Notes: generated by a model not told the origin, from the letters alone. Shown: positions 55,759 through 62,046, counted from the stretch's first letter. The stretch is 64,000 nucleotides of DNA from Lepturacanthus savala (GCA_030544235.1 CM060478.1:22879227-22943226); one strand, 5' to 3'. Program-made: numbers and translations.

Positions 55759-57620
55759 ACTATAAATGACCTGTGTTTGCACATTCTCATAGTAAAACAC
55801 TGAGAATTAATACCTAACTCTTTGCATTTAGCCACTATTTGCTATTTTTTAAATCTCAGTTGTTTGTGAACTGTACCAGAAAATATTGTAGTTTTATTTG
55901 TCTGCTTGGCGAAACTACAACACTAATGGGATGTTTGATTTTTTTTTATTTAACTTAAATTGCTCTTTGATGGATGTCCAAGTATAGGCAAATATGTGCC
56001 AACCCCAAAAGCACATATGTTTTTTTTTCATCACTTTGGTTATTGCATGTCTATAAGCATTTAACAATGCTCCAGTTTGTCTGGTAGCAGACCAGTCTTC
56101 AGTTTTATGATTAATTGAATAAAGTTCAATGACATTTCCATGGACTAAAATCCTTTCTTAAACAATGGAGCATCACAGTTAGGAAAAAGCAGCAGGATGT
56201 AGAAAGGATAGACAAAAAGGTCACCAGGTCAAATCTGAATCCTTATTTAACATCTGTGTGGATGTAATGTATTTGAATAGCTCTTTTCCCTCTAGTAATA
56301 TTTTCTGTGTGAAATGCAATGAAGCAAAACACTGAACAAAGTGCATCTGTGAAGCTGCTCAGTGCCCAACAGTAAAAGGCTTGTGGGAGCTGTAATGTGT
56401 CTAAACCTGGTGATCATATGTAGATTATACACACAAAAAACACAGAAAACATTTGTTTCAGTGCATTATAGATGCTAGTGTTATAAATCTATACACTTGT
56501 TTTTGAGGTTGATGTATATGATGAAAGAAAGGTGGCGATAGGGTGCGTCACACCTCAGCGACCAGGCTTCTTCACTAAGATGTATCCATCCACATTTTTC
56601 CAAGATAGCGGAGGACACACACAGAAGGGAAAAAACAAACAAATAAGGATGTGTCACCCGGGATACACATCCCGTTGTACCTTTGTGTATACACGTAAAC
56701 TCACACACATACAGTACACACACACACACACACACACACACAGTCAGCCTCGGAGAGACACTATCTCCGTCTAAAACTCAGCAGACTGTGAAAGACAAGA
56801 CAGAATGGAAGGGAGGAGAAAACAAGAAAATGGAGAAAACAGAATTTCCGTCATACAGAAAAGATGGACTGATATGTGGTGAGCAGGCCCACAACCTGTG
56901 AAAACTACCAGAAAAGTCAAATATAGACCACACCCACTTGGCCAGGTGAGGAACAATTGGTTGCCAGCGAACTTTCGTCTTTTTGTAAAATGATATTCAT
57001 AGTAGATCAATGTGCCAACAAAGTCTATTTGTTGTTTTAGATTTGCCAGTAAAGCTGATCACCAACGTGATGTAACAGCAATCACACTGTATCAGCTTTT
57101 GAGTTCATCAGAGATTACCTTGTGCAAAAGATGTTTGACTTAATCGTTAAGTTTTCAGAATCTACAGCCTCTCTGCAGGTATACTTAATGTTGGCTACAG
57201 TGGGTGTGGTCTCAGGAAACAATTCTCATTGCTTTTATTTGGATGCCTGCAGCCATGACAAACAATTATACTTCAAACAATGTACAAACACAATTTAATG
57301 TCATGAGAAAATATACAGAATATTGGCTAATTATATAAACAACACTAATTGCATAAGAATTTGAAGTGAGTAAAGAAAAAGAGAAAACAGACACAGAACT
57401 GGTGTTGACTGGGAGTCAGATTGTTAAAGTAGATATAGGTAAGGTGGAGAGAGGGTGTGAAAACAAAGTGAGTGACGACAGAAAGAGACAGAGCAAGACG
57501 GAGTGAGGAGGAACAGGAGAATTATTGAGAGGCAGATTGAACTTGGTGATAAGTGCTACCTTTGACTTGAAGTGAGCTCTTGGTGGACCACAAGTGCAGC
57601 TCAGCCAGGCAGAACGCCAT
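8127..57620 (-). CDS. wdpcp: wdpcp (Fritz), ciliogenesis and planar cell polarity effector, split gene
   Basis: This is the only recognisable protein-coding gene here. From family knowledge, WDPCP/Fritz is a CPLANE-complex subunit with Inturned and Fuzzy. It acts at the basal body in recruiting intraflagellar transport proteins and in planar cell polarity; human mutations cause BBS15. Sixteen exons were joined by hand: 57560-57644, 55079-55123, 52384-52434, 50759-50829, 49676-49735, 48743-48857, 44561-44697, 41623-41814, 34244-34847, 29624-29812, 28767-28890, 27614-27677, 20414-20513, 9812-9903, 8438-8469 and 8127-8177. All introns are GT-AG. Diagnostic segments are MAFCLAELHLW, RGYSWTPRNRRPEKLRDSL, LGLSDSSLVLYDQRR, ARRFFHHLLR and the C-terminal RVVHLGMV. 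The joined coding length is 1988 nt (about 662 codons) against about 746 aa in human. Phases agree everywhere except between 20414 and 9903, so an exon of length 3n+1 (or a set adding to that) is missing there. Identification rests on remembered family sequence; no database search was run. Confidence 0.93.
8438..8469 (-). CDS. wdpcp: wdpcp microexon (32 nt)
   Basis: A 32-nt exon with acceptor acctgcag at 8471-8470 and donor GGGAAT|gtaagt, which fits the donor consensus well. It encodes STEGDKDDGN after a Gly shared with the previous exon, an acidic linker before the conserved C-terminus. Phase continuity on both sides is the main support. Confidence 0.75.
8690..8880. other. possible intronic conserved element with octamer
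   Basis: A non-repetitive intron sequence between the microexon and exon 9812-9903. It contains an octamer ATGCAAAT (8804-8811) and several TAAT/ATTA words. Confidence 0.3.
9812..9903 (-). CDS. wdpcp: wdpcp tail exon (92 nt)
   Basis: The acceptor is a long T-run, tttttgtttttag at 9905-9904, and the donor is AAACAG|gtgtga. The frame that joins the last two exons is open throughout: AEGRTKQRRTQADNIRLTVN then PDVFKSLRQT. The assignment rests on the strong acceptor, the open frame and perfect phase continuity with 8438-8469 and the conserved C-terminus. I do not recognise this peptide strongly on its own. It enters in phase 2. Confidence 0.75.
10590..11341 (+). mobile_element. 5'-truncated L2/CR1-like LINE (3' end of RT ORF plus 3' UTR)
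   Basis: The plus strand encodes the remnant GQSHFHLLRRLRSFKV near 10632 and, after a frame change, a segment at 10735-10983 with LNRLIRRASSVL, RKMLVKLASIMNNTSHPLHD and SAADSYPC. This matches the C-terminus of fish L2/CR1-type reverse transcriptase ORFs (L-x-x-L-[IV]-[RK]-[RK]-A-x-S-V; I-x-x-[DN]-x-x-H-P-L-[HY]-[DE]). It ends with an AT-rich 3' UTR and a gggatgaataaagtacatc terminus. It is frameshifted and therefore dead. It lies antisense in a wdpcp intron. Confidence 0.8.
12778..13066. repeat. G-rich, (GT)n, C-run and (GT)/(GA) low-complexity cluster
   Basis: Includes ggggtggggtgtgtgt and tggggggg runs (12778-12830), a run of about 13 C at about 12980-12993, and a (GT)n-(GA)n compound tract from 13041 to about 13081. 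Confidence 0.85.
13597..14440. mobile_element. Tc1/mariner-derived inverted-repeat element (copy 1), split by a SINE
   Basis: The left end begins cagtacaggccaaaagtttg and the right end is its inverted copy, ending cttggcctgtact, flanked by TA. Inside, long arms are complementary: the segment around 13735-13790 (gtgaaataactgaaaacatg) reappears inverted near 13920-13980. I recognise these ends as those of a Tc1-like family common in fish. No transposase remains, so this is a non-autonomous hairpin-forming derivative. A SINE at 13999-14330 interrupts the right arm. Confidence 0.8.
13999..14330 (+). mobile_element. tRNA-derived fish SINE with 12-bp target duplication
   Basis: The head contains an A-box-like tggcgcagggg (14010-14020) and a B-box-like ggttcaa (14054-14060). 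The body has the widespread fish-repeat phrases gtttgcatgttctccccgtg, cggcttcctcccacagtcca and gataggctccagcag. It is flanked by a perfect 12-bp direct repeat acattcatagtg at 13987-13998 and 14331-14342. It lies inside the Tc1-type element, so it is the younger insertion. Confidence 0.85.
14437..14484. repeat. (TA)n microsatellite
   Basis: About 24 TA units directly abutting the right end of the Tc1-type element, whose target is TA. Confidence 0.95.
14625..14708. repeat. (CA)n microsatellite
   Basis: About 40 CA units with one interruption near the end (cacatacac). Confidence 0.95.
17040..17245 (-). mobile_element. degraded LINE fragment (reverse transcriptase C-terminus)
   Basis: On the minus strand from 17193 the frame reads PPGCLPVEIFQACPTGRGPQ then GRTRAHWRDYYISHL. 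This matches the frequent fish LINE tail P-P-G-R-L-P-x-E-V-F-Q-A-C-P-T-G-R-R-P-x-G-R-P-R-T-R-W-R-D-Y-[IV]-S-x-L. Sequence up to 17245 continues the same match in another frame. It is only the 3' part of the ORF, with substitutions and a frame change. Confidence 0.75.
19299..19360 (-). CDS. candidate extra wdpcp exon (62 nt), tentative
   Basis: The segment has a good acceptor (ccatcacctgcag at 19362-19361) and donor (AAAAG|gtgaga). It is open in the phase demanded by the upstream exon (G+CA, Ala) and encodes CPILGQQQYKEIGKKREEEK. The charged, Gln/Lys/Glu-rich composition suits the poorly conserved tail of the family. It ends in phase 0 while the exon at 9903 needs phase 2 input, so accepting it requires a further exon of length 3n+2. 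The open frame could be chance within purine-rich intron sequence. Confidence 0.25.
20414..20513 (-). CDS. wdpcp: wdpcp exon, codons 572-605 (100 nt)
   Basis: The acceptor is attaccttcaaag at 20515-20514 and the donor is CACCG|gtaaga. It encodes DLHYVASDKGEVVLADVAKT then KANEIEAQAIVGT, matching the family's D-I-H-Y-x-A-x-D-x-G-E-x-x-L-A-x-V-A-[KR] segment. It leaves in phase 1. The next exon I can support (9812-9903) enters in phase 2, so an exon is missing between them. Confidence 0.95.
20930..21110. other. possible intronic conserved element
   Basis: Complex sequence with gggagataatattgctaaat and cgattaattaataaccac, typical homeodomain-like cores. It starts about 400 bp upstream (in gene direction) of exon 20414-20513. 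Confidence 0.3.
21794..21839 (+). other. short near-perfect hairpin
   Basis: The arms gttacaaatgtctgtct and agacggacatttgtaac are 17 nt long with a 12-nt loop. In plus-strand RNA all 17 positions pair, one as U-G. It is too short for a typical pre-miRNA stem and could be a chance or small MITE remnant. Confidence 0.5.
22660..23073. repeat. purine-rich tract with (GA)n
   Basis: The plus strand is dominated by A and G, with many short gagaga blocks and a final (GA)n run of about 60 bp at 23013-23073. Reading frames across it (Ser-Leu repeats) are artefacts. Confidence 0.9.
24370..24800. other. possible intronic conserved element, TAAT-rich
   Basis: Includes gcgctaattactcatctgag and gacctaattggttacattat followed by aaagactaattagggagc: several ATTA/TAAT pairs in complex sequence without repeats. 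No coding frame is seen. Confidence 0.35.
27614..27677 (-). CDS. wdpcp: wdpcp exon, codons 551-571 (64 nt)
   Basis: The acceptor is attttctctgcag at 27679-27678 and the donor is TTCATG|gtgagt. It encodes HQRFEKAFLLAVDLEARDLF plus M, nearly identical to the family motif R-[YH]-Q-R-F-E-K-A-F-L-L-A-V-D-x-x-A-R-D-L-F-M. It ends in phase 0. Confidence 0.96.
27800..27889. repeat. (ACGC)n-(AC)n compound microsatellite
   Basis: Five ACGC units pass into about 34 AC units. It lies about 120 bp upstream (in gene direction) of wdpcp exon 27614-27677. Confidence 0.95.
28767..28890 (-). CDS. wdpcp: wdpcp exon, codons 510-550 (124 nt)
   Basis: The acceptor is ctgttgtgtctgtag at 28892-28891 and the donor is CTCAG|gtaacg. 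It encodes QLEAALAVFYAPSAPLSD, VILEYKEAIFKYARRFFHHL and L, closely matching the family's Q-L-E-x-x-L-G-T-F-Y-A-P-T-R-P-L and Y-A-R-R-F-F-H-H-L-L-R motifs. It enters in phase 1 and leaves in phase 2 (AG+G, Arg). Confidence 0.96.
28982..29141. repeat. tandem duplication containing two (TA)n tracts
   Basis: The 22-bp phrase tctcaagtcgcaaaagacatta precedes each of two (TA)n tracts (28999-29070 and 29099-29141), giving a duplication with a unit of about 98 bp. Confidence 0.9.
29201..29603. mobile_element. Tc1/mariner-derived inverted-repeat element (copy 2)
   Basis: Same family as 13597-14440: the left end is caatgcaggccgaaagtttg and the right end is acttttggcccgtactg, with TA on each side. The middle (gattactgctttgcacactc, gtgccttatcagggttaatt) matches copy 1 almost word for word. 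There is no transposase ORF. It sits in a wdpcp intron with its right end 20 bp from the donor of exon 29624-29812. Confidence 0.82.
29624..29812 (-). CDS. wdpcp: wdpcp exon, codons 447-509 (189 nt)
   Basis: The donor AGAGAGG|gtgagt is clear. The acceptor at 29814-29813 (gatgtgacag) has a poor pyrimidine tract, but it restores the frame (G+GA, Gly) and the family sequence G-V-x-T-x-G-x-x-G. Encoded segments are GAVTGGQMGPEELLQQRLHC, REALGILESMDWSTMGDECY and SSVTNYLLRLELNAERE. The M-[DN]-W-x-x-x-G-x-x-C and N-[YH]-L-L-R motifs mark the start of the helical C-terminal domain. A Tc1-type element ends about 20 bp past the donor. Confidence 0.94.
29870..29936. repeat. (TA)n microsatellite
   Basis: About 33 TA units, 60 bp upstream (in gene direction) of wdpcp exon 29624-29812. 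Confidence 0.95.
31320..31628 (+). mobile_element. LINE 3'-end remnant
   Basis: From 31337 the plus strand reads W-N-Q-L-P, a stop, DLKCAPN, a stop, TTIKSRLKN. This corresponds to the fish LINE C-terminal motif W-N-x-L-P-x-x-[LI]-R-x-A-x-[ST]-L-x-x-F-K-S-x-L-K-T. The 3' tail contains ggaaagcactttgaaatgcc, as such LINEs do just before their terminus. Two in-frame stops show it is dead. Confidence 0.6.
34244..34847 (-). CDS. wdpcp: wdpcp large exon, codons 245-446 (604 nt)
   Basis: This is the largest exon, 201 codons plus one base, with acceptor ctctgccttcag at 34849-34848 and donor CGACTAG|gtatgt. In order it encodes VLSSIRTEHNPLDCCFSRLQ, SSVYECARGHMHYLSVTRIP, LLLGLSDSSLVLYDQRRGVS, LLAWHPAGAVVMVGGGQGEL, CFDVGLAPLSMALIAEEVAP and GPLAALRFRLG. 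These are the WD-like blades of the propeller and match mammalian WDPCP blade by blade. Compared with remembered human sequence, this fish copy is Ala/Gly/Pro-rich and GC-rich. No stop codon or frameshift is present. Confidence 0.96.
34848..41622 (-). other. wdpcp intron
   Basis: Mostly unique sequence with GA-rich patches (about 37900-38070), a T-run at 38582-38600 and the possible conserved stretch at 39330. The longer open frames at 35387-35941 and 37771-38262 have no recognisable domain. Confidence 0.6.
39330..39570. other. possible intronic conserved element
   Basis: Complex sequence such as cggcagatagcgaactgaac and tcgcttaatttcacaccgtg with scattered CpGs, unlike the CpG-poor surroundings. 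It has no stable frame or repeat identity. Confidence 0.28.
41623..41814 (-). CDS. wdpcp: wdpcp exon, codons 181-244 (192 nt)
   Basis: A phase 0-0 exon of 64 codons with acceptor ccatgttcag at 41816-41815 and donor CTGAAG|gtagac. Key parts are RRVALNRLQDVALCWWNLDE (family: L-A-I-N-x-x-x-D-x-x-x-x-W-W), LWPWTPTNTHRNNLVLIS, and the EGLK end that joins VLSSIRTEHNPLD of the next exon. This is mid-propeller sequence. Confidence 0.94.
44561..44697 (-). CDS. wdpcp: wdpcp exon, codons 136-180 (137 nt)
   Basis: The acceptor is gatgtcattcccag at 44699-44698 and the donor is ATTAAG|gtacag. It encodes VLSDRLILLAFLEQSQVAAV, then YLNKKNQDSP, ending LSPSEIK. This matches the family's next blade and the 'RLEKLSxxDxK' linker. 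It ends in phase 0. Confidence 0.92.
45770..46060. other. possible intronic conserved element with octamer and TAAT sites
   Basis: Contains ttcaaattaatctgtttatg, accaattaaatgg and tatgcaaatattcatg (octamer ATGCAAAT at 46022-46029). It lies in the intron between exons 44561-44697 and 48743-48857. Confidence 0.35.
48136..48164. repeat. (GT)n microsatellite
   Basis: About 14 GT units in a wdpcp intron, inside a wider GT-rich stretch. Confidence 0.9.
48743..48857 (-). CDS. wdpcp: wdpcp exon, codons 97-135 (115 nt)
   Basis: The acceptor is gtggtactttgcag at 48859-48858 and the donor is GATG|gttagt. It encodes LLLSSGVLVTLNLNGPQLEQ and then VCIDRTLVGRLPANTVTD. This matches the first beta-propeller blade of WDPCP, which has L-L-x-S-G-V-L, G-P-Q-L-E and I-D-R-[ST]-L-V-G-[KR]-L in the same order. 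It leaves in phase 1 (G+CG, Ala). Confidence 0.94.
49532..49644. repeat. (GT)n tract with CGCGCA interruptions
   Basis: Two GT runs are separated by gcgcgcatgtgtgtgtgcgcat. On the transcript strand it is (AC)n, starting about 30 bp after the donor of exon 49676-49735. The alternating purine-pyrimidine sequence with CG steps is Z-DNA-prone. Confidence 0.93.
49676..49735 (-). CDS. wdpcp: wdpcp exon, codons 77-96 (60 nt)
   Basis: A 60-nt phase 0-0 exon with acceptor tgcttttcag at 49737-49736 and donor TGCCAG|gtaaac. It encodes ELLQTNTCVHTRWRNKHCCQ, corresponding to the 'ELxQ...V..xWKNK..CQ' segment of the family. A long (GT)n tract (49532-49644) begins only about 30 bp into the following intron. 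Confidence 0.9.
50070..50151. repeat. (GT)n microsatellite
   Basis: About 40 uninterrupted GT units in a wdpcp intron. Confidence 0.95.
50176..50620 (+). repeat. G-rich polypurine region
   Basis: The plus strand shows many GGG/GGGG clusters (gtgggtggagagagggacgg, gaggaggagggtggggtgtgg, gaggggagagaaagggaagg). The matching transcript strand is C/T-rich. There is no open frame of interest; G-quadruplex or triplex structure is possible. Confidence 0.8.
50759..50829 (-). CDS. wdpcp: wdpcp exon, codons 54-76 (71 nt)
   Basis: The acceptor is ttttcctctgtag at 50831-50830 and the donor is TTGGAG|gtaccc. It encodes RGYSWTPRNRRPEKLRDSL followed by KELE, one of the best conserved N-terminal segments of WDPCP. 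It ends in phase 0. The intron sequence just beyond the donor is C-rich on the transcript strand (G-rich on the plus strand). Confidence 0.92.
52384..52434 (-). CDS. wdpcp: wdpcp exon, codons 37-53 (51 nt)
   Basis: A 51-nt exon with acceptor ttttccctag at 52436-52435 and donor GAGG|gtaagt, which is a strong donor. It encodes NPREHHYYSEKLHFCE, a His/Tyr-rich stretch in the N-terminal part of the family. It enters in phase 1 (G+CT, Ala) and leaves in phase 1 (G+CT, Ala). Confidence 0.87.
55079..55123 (-). CDS. wdpcp: wdpcp exon, codons 21-36 (45 nt)
   Basis: A 45-nt exon with acceptor ccccacag at 55125-55124 and donor CCAG|gtaaat. It encodes TDIGTYQYYDKGEP, matching the D-I-G-x-Y-Q-Y-Y-D-K segment that follows the N-terminus in vertebrate WDPCP. 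It starts and ends in phase 1. It is short, but both neighbours fix the frame, so I am confident in it. Confidence 0.88.
55698..55753. repeat. (CA)n microsatellite
   Basis: A CA run with two small interruptions, in the wdpcp intron between 55123 and 57560. Confidence 0.93.
56717..56742. repeat. (CA)n microsatellite
   Basis: About 13 CA units. Confidence 0.9.
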
Positions 57621-57644
57621 CTGATGGAGGCGTGTAACCCGAGT
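57560..57644 (-). CDS. wdpcp: wdpcp exon with start codon (24 nt 5' UTR plus codons 1-20)
   Basis: The acceptor is a pyrimidine-rich tract ending in tgcag at 57646-57645 and the donor is AAAG|gtagca at 57560/57559. The ATG is at 57620-57618. I chose it because the peptide from there (MAFCLAELHLWSTKSS) matches the N-terminus of vertebrate WDPCP, which begins with a similar M-S-F-C-L-T-E-L-H-L-W pattern. The first 24 nt of the exon are 5' UTR, so a non-coding exon should lie further upstream, at higher coordinates. The exon ends in phase 1; its last G joins AT of the next exon to give Asp. Confidence 0.9.
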
Positions 57645-59732
57645 CTGCAGAGAGGACAAGCCAGAGAAATGAATGAAAGCAGGAGAAAGAGACAGGGCAG
57701 TCCAAACACAAGCACAGATGTATATCTTGACGAGACAACATAATAGATTGACATAAATATGCCAAAGGGTCAACGGAGCATGCATGTAGCCACACGTGCT
57801 CACACACAAACCTGTCTGACTAACAAGCGTGACTGCTTGACTGTTACCGCTGGACCATGTACCGAGATGTTGAACATTTTCTGTGCTAAAACTGTAGTGC
57901 AGATCAAAAATCAGACAGGACAATGTACTTTCGTGATCTCAGTTGATGGACGAAAAGTGAAAATATTATCAAATGACTGAAAAGGTGGTGAAGCAACATG
58001 ACACTCTTTTTTTATCACACAAACATATAACATCCTGTAGTTGTTGTAACTTGTATTACTAGTAAGCTGCAATGTTGGTAGCAGGGGCGCTAGAAGAATG
58101 AATGCACATTTGGACCAAAAAACTAATTAAAGACAGTGACAGACAGACCCACACGCACATGAACTCAGGCTGACACCGACACAAGGTCATAGGGTGGTGA
58201 CGCTCATACCGTCATTCACACATCACAGACGTGCAGTGGTGGACGCACACTTAAGAGCTGACAGCTCAGACAAAGCAGGCGGCATTCCACACATCAGCTA
58301 ATGAAAATAGGACAGGTCTCCAACAGGCACCGGTTATCTTTACTACTTTATAACAGGCTTCATTCTCCAATCTGTTAACTTCTGGAGGGTTAAGCTGTTA
58401 CTTTATTTCAGTCCGCTCTACTGCAACTATTGCTACTTTTGCTACTACTAACACTTTTTCTAACTTAACTTCAACCCTTACGAGCATTACCATAACACCA
58501 TTATACTACTTCTCCTGCCCCTATCTCTGCAATTAATCCTACTATTTTAACTAGTATTACTGCAACTACTTCTAGTGCAAATATTTTGTTACCTCTACTG
58601 TATTGACAGTACATATATCAACATATCTGTCAGATAAAACAAAACAGTACATTACTGACAATAAAAATGTTGTTGTACATGAGCAAAACAATCCCTCAGT
58701 TCAATTATTTTCATGCCAAACTGCACTATATTATGGGTTTTAGTTAATATTTTTATACTTACAACTACTGAAAAGATGAGCTCCTCCAAAAATAAAGTAT
58801 CTCAGCTTCCCTAAATTAATCAGATATCCACAGTTGAACAGAAGGTGAATCATCCCACTTTGTCATTATATTGTAGATGAATGTTGTTTTTAATAGATAT
58901 TTGCATTGAAAACTAGTTTGGTCCCCCAAAAGATTGACAAAAAAGATATAGAAAATTGATCTTCAATATTTTCAAATTAACCTACTGTGGAATTACAGCT
59001 GCAACTACCATCACCCGTGGTACACCTGTATTAAAATACATGGTACATATATATATCCAATAAGAAAAGCTGGTCAAAGTCAGTTCTGTTACGTTTAGTG
59101 TTTTTAAGAGACGGTTTGGTTTTGGGAGATTTGTGTTTTGCTTCGCACTTAGCTGACAAGAAACACAGTCTATACATTTAATCTGCATTTTTACATCTCA
59201 TATATATGATGAAAATGTTGCCTTTAACATATCTGTGTGAAAGATTTAAAAAAGGCATTTATGAGTTTGTGCATTCTGAAAAAGCAGAAAAGTATGTTTT
59301 CCACCTCCCCAAAACCTGTTAAATATCACCAATAAATAAATATCACCAATTTCCTTCATTGTTTGAAGCATAAAGTCTGCCACATTAAACAATGAGTGCA
59401 ACCTGCTTTTGAGTGCTAGATCTTTCAATATTACAAGACTCAGTTTAAATTACACCCTACATGATGTGGACTCAGTATCAGGATATCATGTGTGTGAAGA
59501 CAGGATGCTCAACATAGGTCATTGCAGAAACTCTATAGCAAAGGTCCAGCAGTATTGCTGTGTCGGCCTTCATTTCTCTATCTGTGCAGCTAATGCTCTC
59601 CGCTCTGTCCAGCTTCTCTCTCTTATTTTCTCTCGTTAACGCTGAGAGGGGACTCTCTCTTATCTTTCCCCTCTTGCTCCTCCTGGTGTGTATGTGTGCG
59701 GGGGGAATCTCATTTTGCCACTCAACCCCCAA

Positions 59733-59749
59733 AACTACAAGTCCCAACA
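59733..59749 (+). promoter_or_regulatory. ZNF143/Staf-like promoter motif
   Basis: AACTACAAGTCCCAACA matches the core ACTACAAnTCCCA of the ZNF143 (SBF/Staf) binding site, which is enriched in TATA-less and bidirectional vertebrate promoters. It lies 22 bp from the X-box, on its wdpcp-proximal side, which supports a transcription start in this neighbourhood. The first non-coding exon and its donor could not be fixed by eye. Confidence 0.5.
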
Positions 59750-59771
59750 AAAATACACATAGATAACACCG

Positions 59772-59785
59772 GGTGCCATGGAAAC
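59772..59785. promoter_or_regulatory. RFX X-box near-consensus site upstream of wdpcp
   Basis: GGTGCCATGGAAAC differs at one position from the palindromic X-box form GTTGCCATGGAAAC. RFX factors drive many vertebrate ciliary genes through such sites. It lies about 2.1 kb upstream of the first wdpcp coding exon, which itself starts with 5' UTR, so a promoter in this area is expected. Function is inferred. Confidence 0.55.
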
Positions 59786-60942
59786 GCTGGGGCTAGCATG
59801 GCATGGCAGCAACGGCGTAAAGAGTTTACTGACATAAGAGGATTCTTTCATCCTCTCCTAACCAGCTTTTTTAGAGGAAGTCAGCCCTTTTGGAGGGAAA
59901 ACCTCATTTCAGCAAGCTTTCATTTAGTTATTGCCAGTCTGGCTTGCCTAAAAGTTTTTGAGACCTTGTTCTGCGAAGCTGTCAGGGTCTCAGGGAGTTG
60001 ATGGCAGAATAGAAGAAACAAGGGGGCTGACAGAGATACAGGAAATGAGAGCACAAATGAGTGAGTGTGAGTTGGATAAGAATATCTGTGTCCATGAGCC
60101 CTGTGGACACATATGTATCAGGCAATACAGAAAGGGAGGGAGAGAGGGGGGAAGAAAGAGTGAGAGATTCACATTGATCAGGCGGAGGTGTTTTTGGTAT
60201 GCACTAAGGTAACTGCAGGAGTCTATTTACAGTGTCTATGCTGTCACATTACACACATCAGCATGTGTAGCAACACCTCACCACTCTACTCTCTATACAT
60301 GGCACCTATACATAAACACCATGAAACACCACAGAAATGCCAAACTCATATCATTCAAATACTTAAATTAACTCCACTAGAGTGCACTATGACCAAGTTC
60401 AAAATTAAACGTTTCCAAAGCACTCAACAGTTAAACTCAACAGTTTAGCTCAACAGTGACTGACCTGCTCACTATAATCTAAGCAGACCTCTCAGGTAAT
60501 GTTTTTCAACAGAATACAAAACAACATCTCGATAATGAGCTTTTACTTTAATAACTCTGGTCTCTGGAACAAATTAAACAGTTATGTTTTTAGTGTATGT
60601 GTGTGTCTATAAATATTGTGTTTGGGTCTGTGATGTAGGGTTTGTCAACGTCCTTTTTAGGGTGTGAAGTTTCCTCTACATTTTTTGACATTATGATATG
60701 CTACAAAGTCCACAGCCTTCCACATTACAGATGTGGTCTGCCACTGGGGCACGGTCCTGTTCTTCTCTGATGTTATAACATATATATTGAGTTTACCTAT
60801 GATCAGGGTTGCAAAATTCTGGGAAATTTCAAAGCTGGAAACTTTCCATGGGAATTAATGGGAATATATGGGAATAAATGGAAATAAATTCAAAATTTAC
60901 CAAATTGAAGGTTGGCTCTTACTAAGGGAGTTAAACATTCAT

Positions 60943-61065
60943 TCATTCATCTTCTATACCTGCATATTCCTCATTAGGGTCATGGGGTCTGCTGGAGCCA
61001 ATCCCAGCGCATTACAGGCGAGAGGCAGGTATATACCCCAGCCTATCGTGGAGAACAGAAGTTAA
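60943..61065 (-). mobile_element. SINE 3' fragment nested in hAT fossil
   Basis: Read on the minus strand, this segment (tacctgcctctcgcctgtaa, gctgggattggctccagcag, accctaatgaggaatatgca) matches the 3' third of the SINE at 13999-14330. It ends in attcattcattcat-type repeats on the plus strand at about 60943. The head with the promoter boxes is missing, so it is 5'-truncated. Confidence 0.75.
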
Positions 61066-61449
61066 ATATATTTGGGGAAAATATATTGTACCATAATCTT
61101 GGCTAAAACAACCAGATTTAATGCAGGTCCACTCCACAATCACATGCACAGGTGATTTCTCGATCCCTGGAGGCCACACTTTTGAGCCCAAAGGACAAGA
61201 CTATTGAAGGCGCACATTAATATAAAGTCAAGTATGTTCTGATAGCATCATGGGGCAAATATATTTGATCTATAATGGTATGTATGTTTAACTATTAAAT
61301 ATTAAATAAAATGTACAGTAGCTACATGGTAAGTTAGGTGATAAATGTTAGCCGTTCTTCATTTACCTTTTTTTCTGCATCAATTGTCAAGTATTTTGAA
61401 CACCATTCCAGGTATTAGTGTGGGCATTAGTGCCTTACTCAACAGAAAG

Positions 61450-61606
61450 ATGCCACGTTCACCATCTGATGTGTGGAAGCATTTTTCACAAGCTAATATT
61501 GAAGAAAGGTCTTTGTAAATGTGTGAATATTGTGGATAGACACACATGGAGAATGTTACAAAAATGCTGCAGCATATTGCAAAGTGCCAAAAATGTCCTC
61601 GAGGCT
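61450..61606 (+). pseudogene. broken BED zinc-finger N-terminus of hAT transposase
   Basis: From ATG at 61450 the frame reads MPRSPSDVWKHFSQANIEER, then SL, a stop, MCEYCG, a stop and THMENVTKMLQHIAKCQKCP. BED fingers have V-W-x-H-F, C-x2-C and a later H-x(3-5)-[HC] pair; V-W-K-H-F, C-x2-C and H-I-A-K-C are visible. Two stop codons interrupt it and the catalytic region is absent, so it cannot make a transposase. Confidence 0.65.
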
Positions 61607-61743
61607 CAAAACTTTCAGCAGACAAGAGTTTCAAAAGAGTTTCCAATTTGGAATATGTCCAAAATTCCACAGTTTAACTTCCCATGGAAGGTTTTTGGAA
61701 ATTTACCAAAAATGTTCCACCCCTTTGCAACCCTAGCTATGAT

Positions 61744-62046
61744 GAAATGTGCTTTCTGTGTCTTGGTTCCTTCTTGTATGTATTTGTATGTATTTTTCAG
61801 CCCTGCCAATTCAGTTGTTCTAGCCCAAGGTTTACCAACTAAAGCAGTCTGGCCATTTCAGTCTCAGTCCGGGGTCGGGGGTCTGGGTCATTGTACCCTG
61901 TCCTTACACTAGTAAGGAGGCTGCTTTAACATCAAAGGAAGGGCAGGAAAACATCACTCCCTTTTCAAAGACTCAACAGGAACTATGACCTTGTCTACTC
62001 TCTGTGTCTCTTTCTCTACTCTTTGTTCACTGTCACCTCTGGTGAT

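Larger units (their letters stand above)
52435..57559 (-). other. wdpcp 5' introns
   Basis: Two introns around exon 55079-55123. They contain GA-rich sequence at 53420-53720, (CA)n tracts at 55698 and 56717, and no recognised mobile element or second gene. Confidence 0.6.
60804..61735 (+). mobile_element. hAT-type DNA transposon fossil with nested SINE piece
   Basis: The terminal inverted repeats are cagggttgcaaa (left) and tttgcaaccctа-type sequence ending at 61735 (right; its reverse complement starts tagggttgcaaa). Flanking 8-mers cctatgat (60796-60803) and gctatgat (61736-61743) agree at 7 of 8 positions, as expected for an 8-bp hAT target duplication. Subterminal ggaaatttcaaagctggaaac and tttttggaaatttaccaaaa are also inverted partners. 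A BED-finger remnant lies at 61450-61606. Confidence 0.75.
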
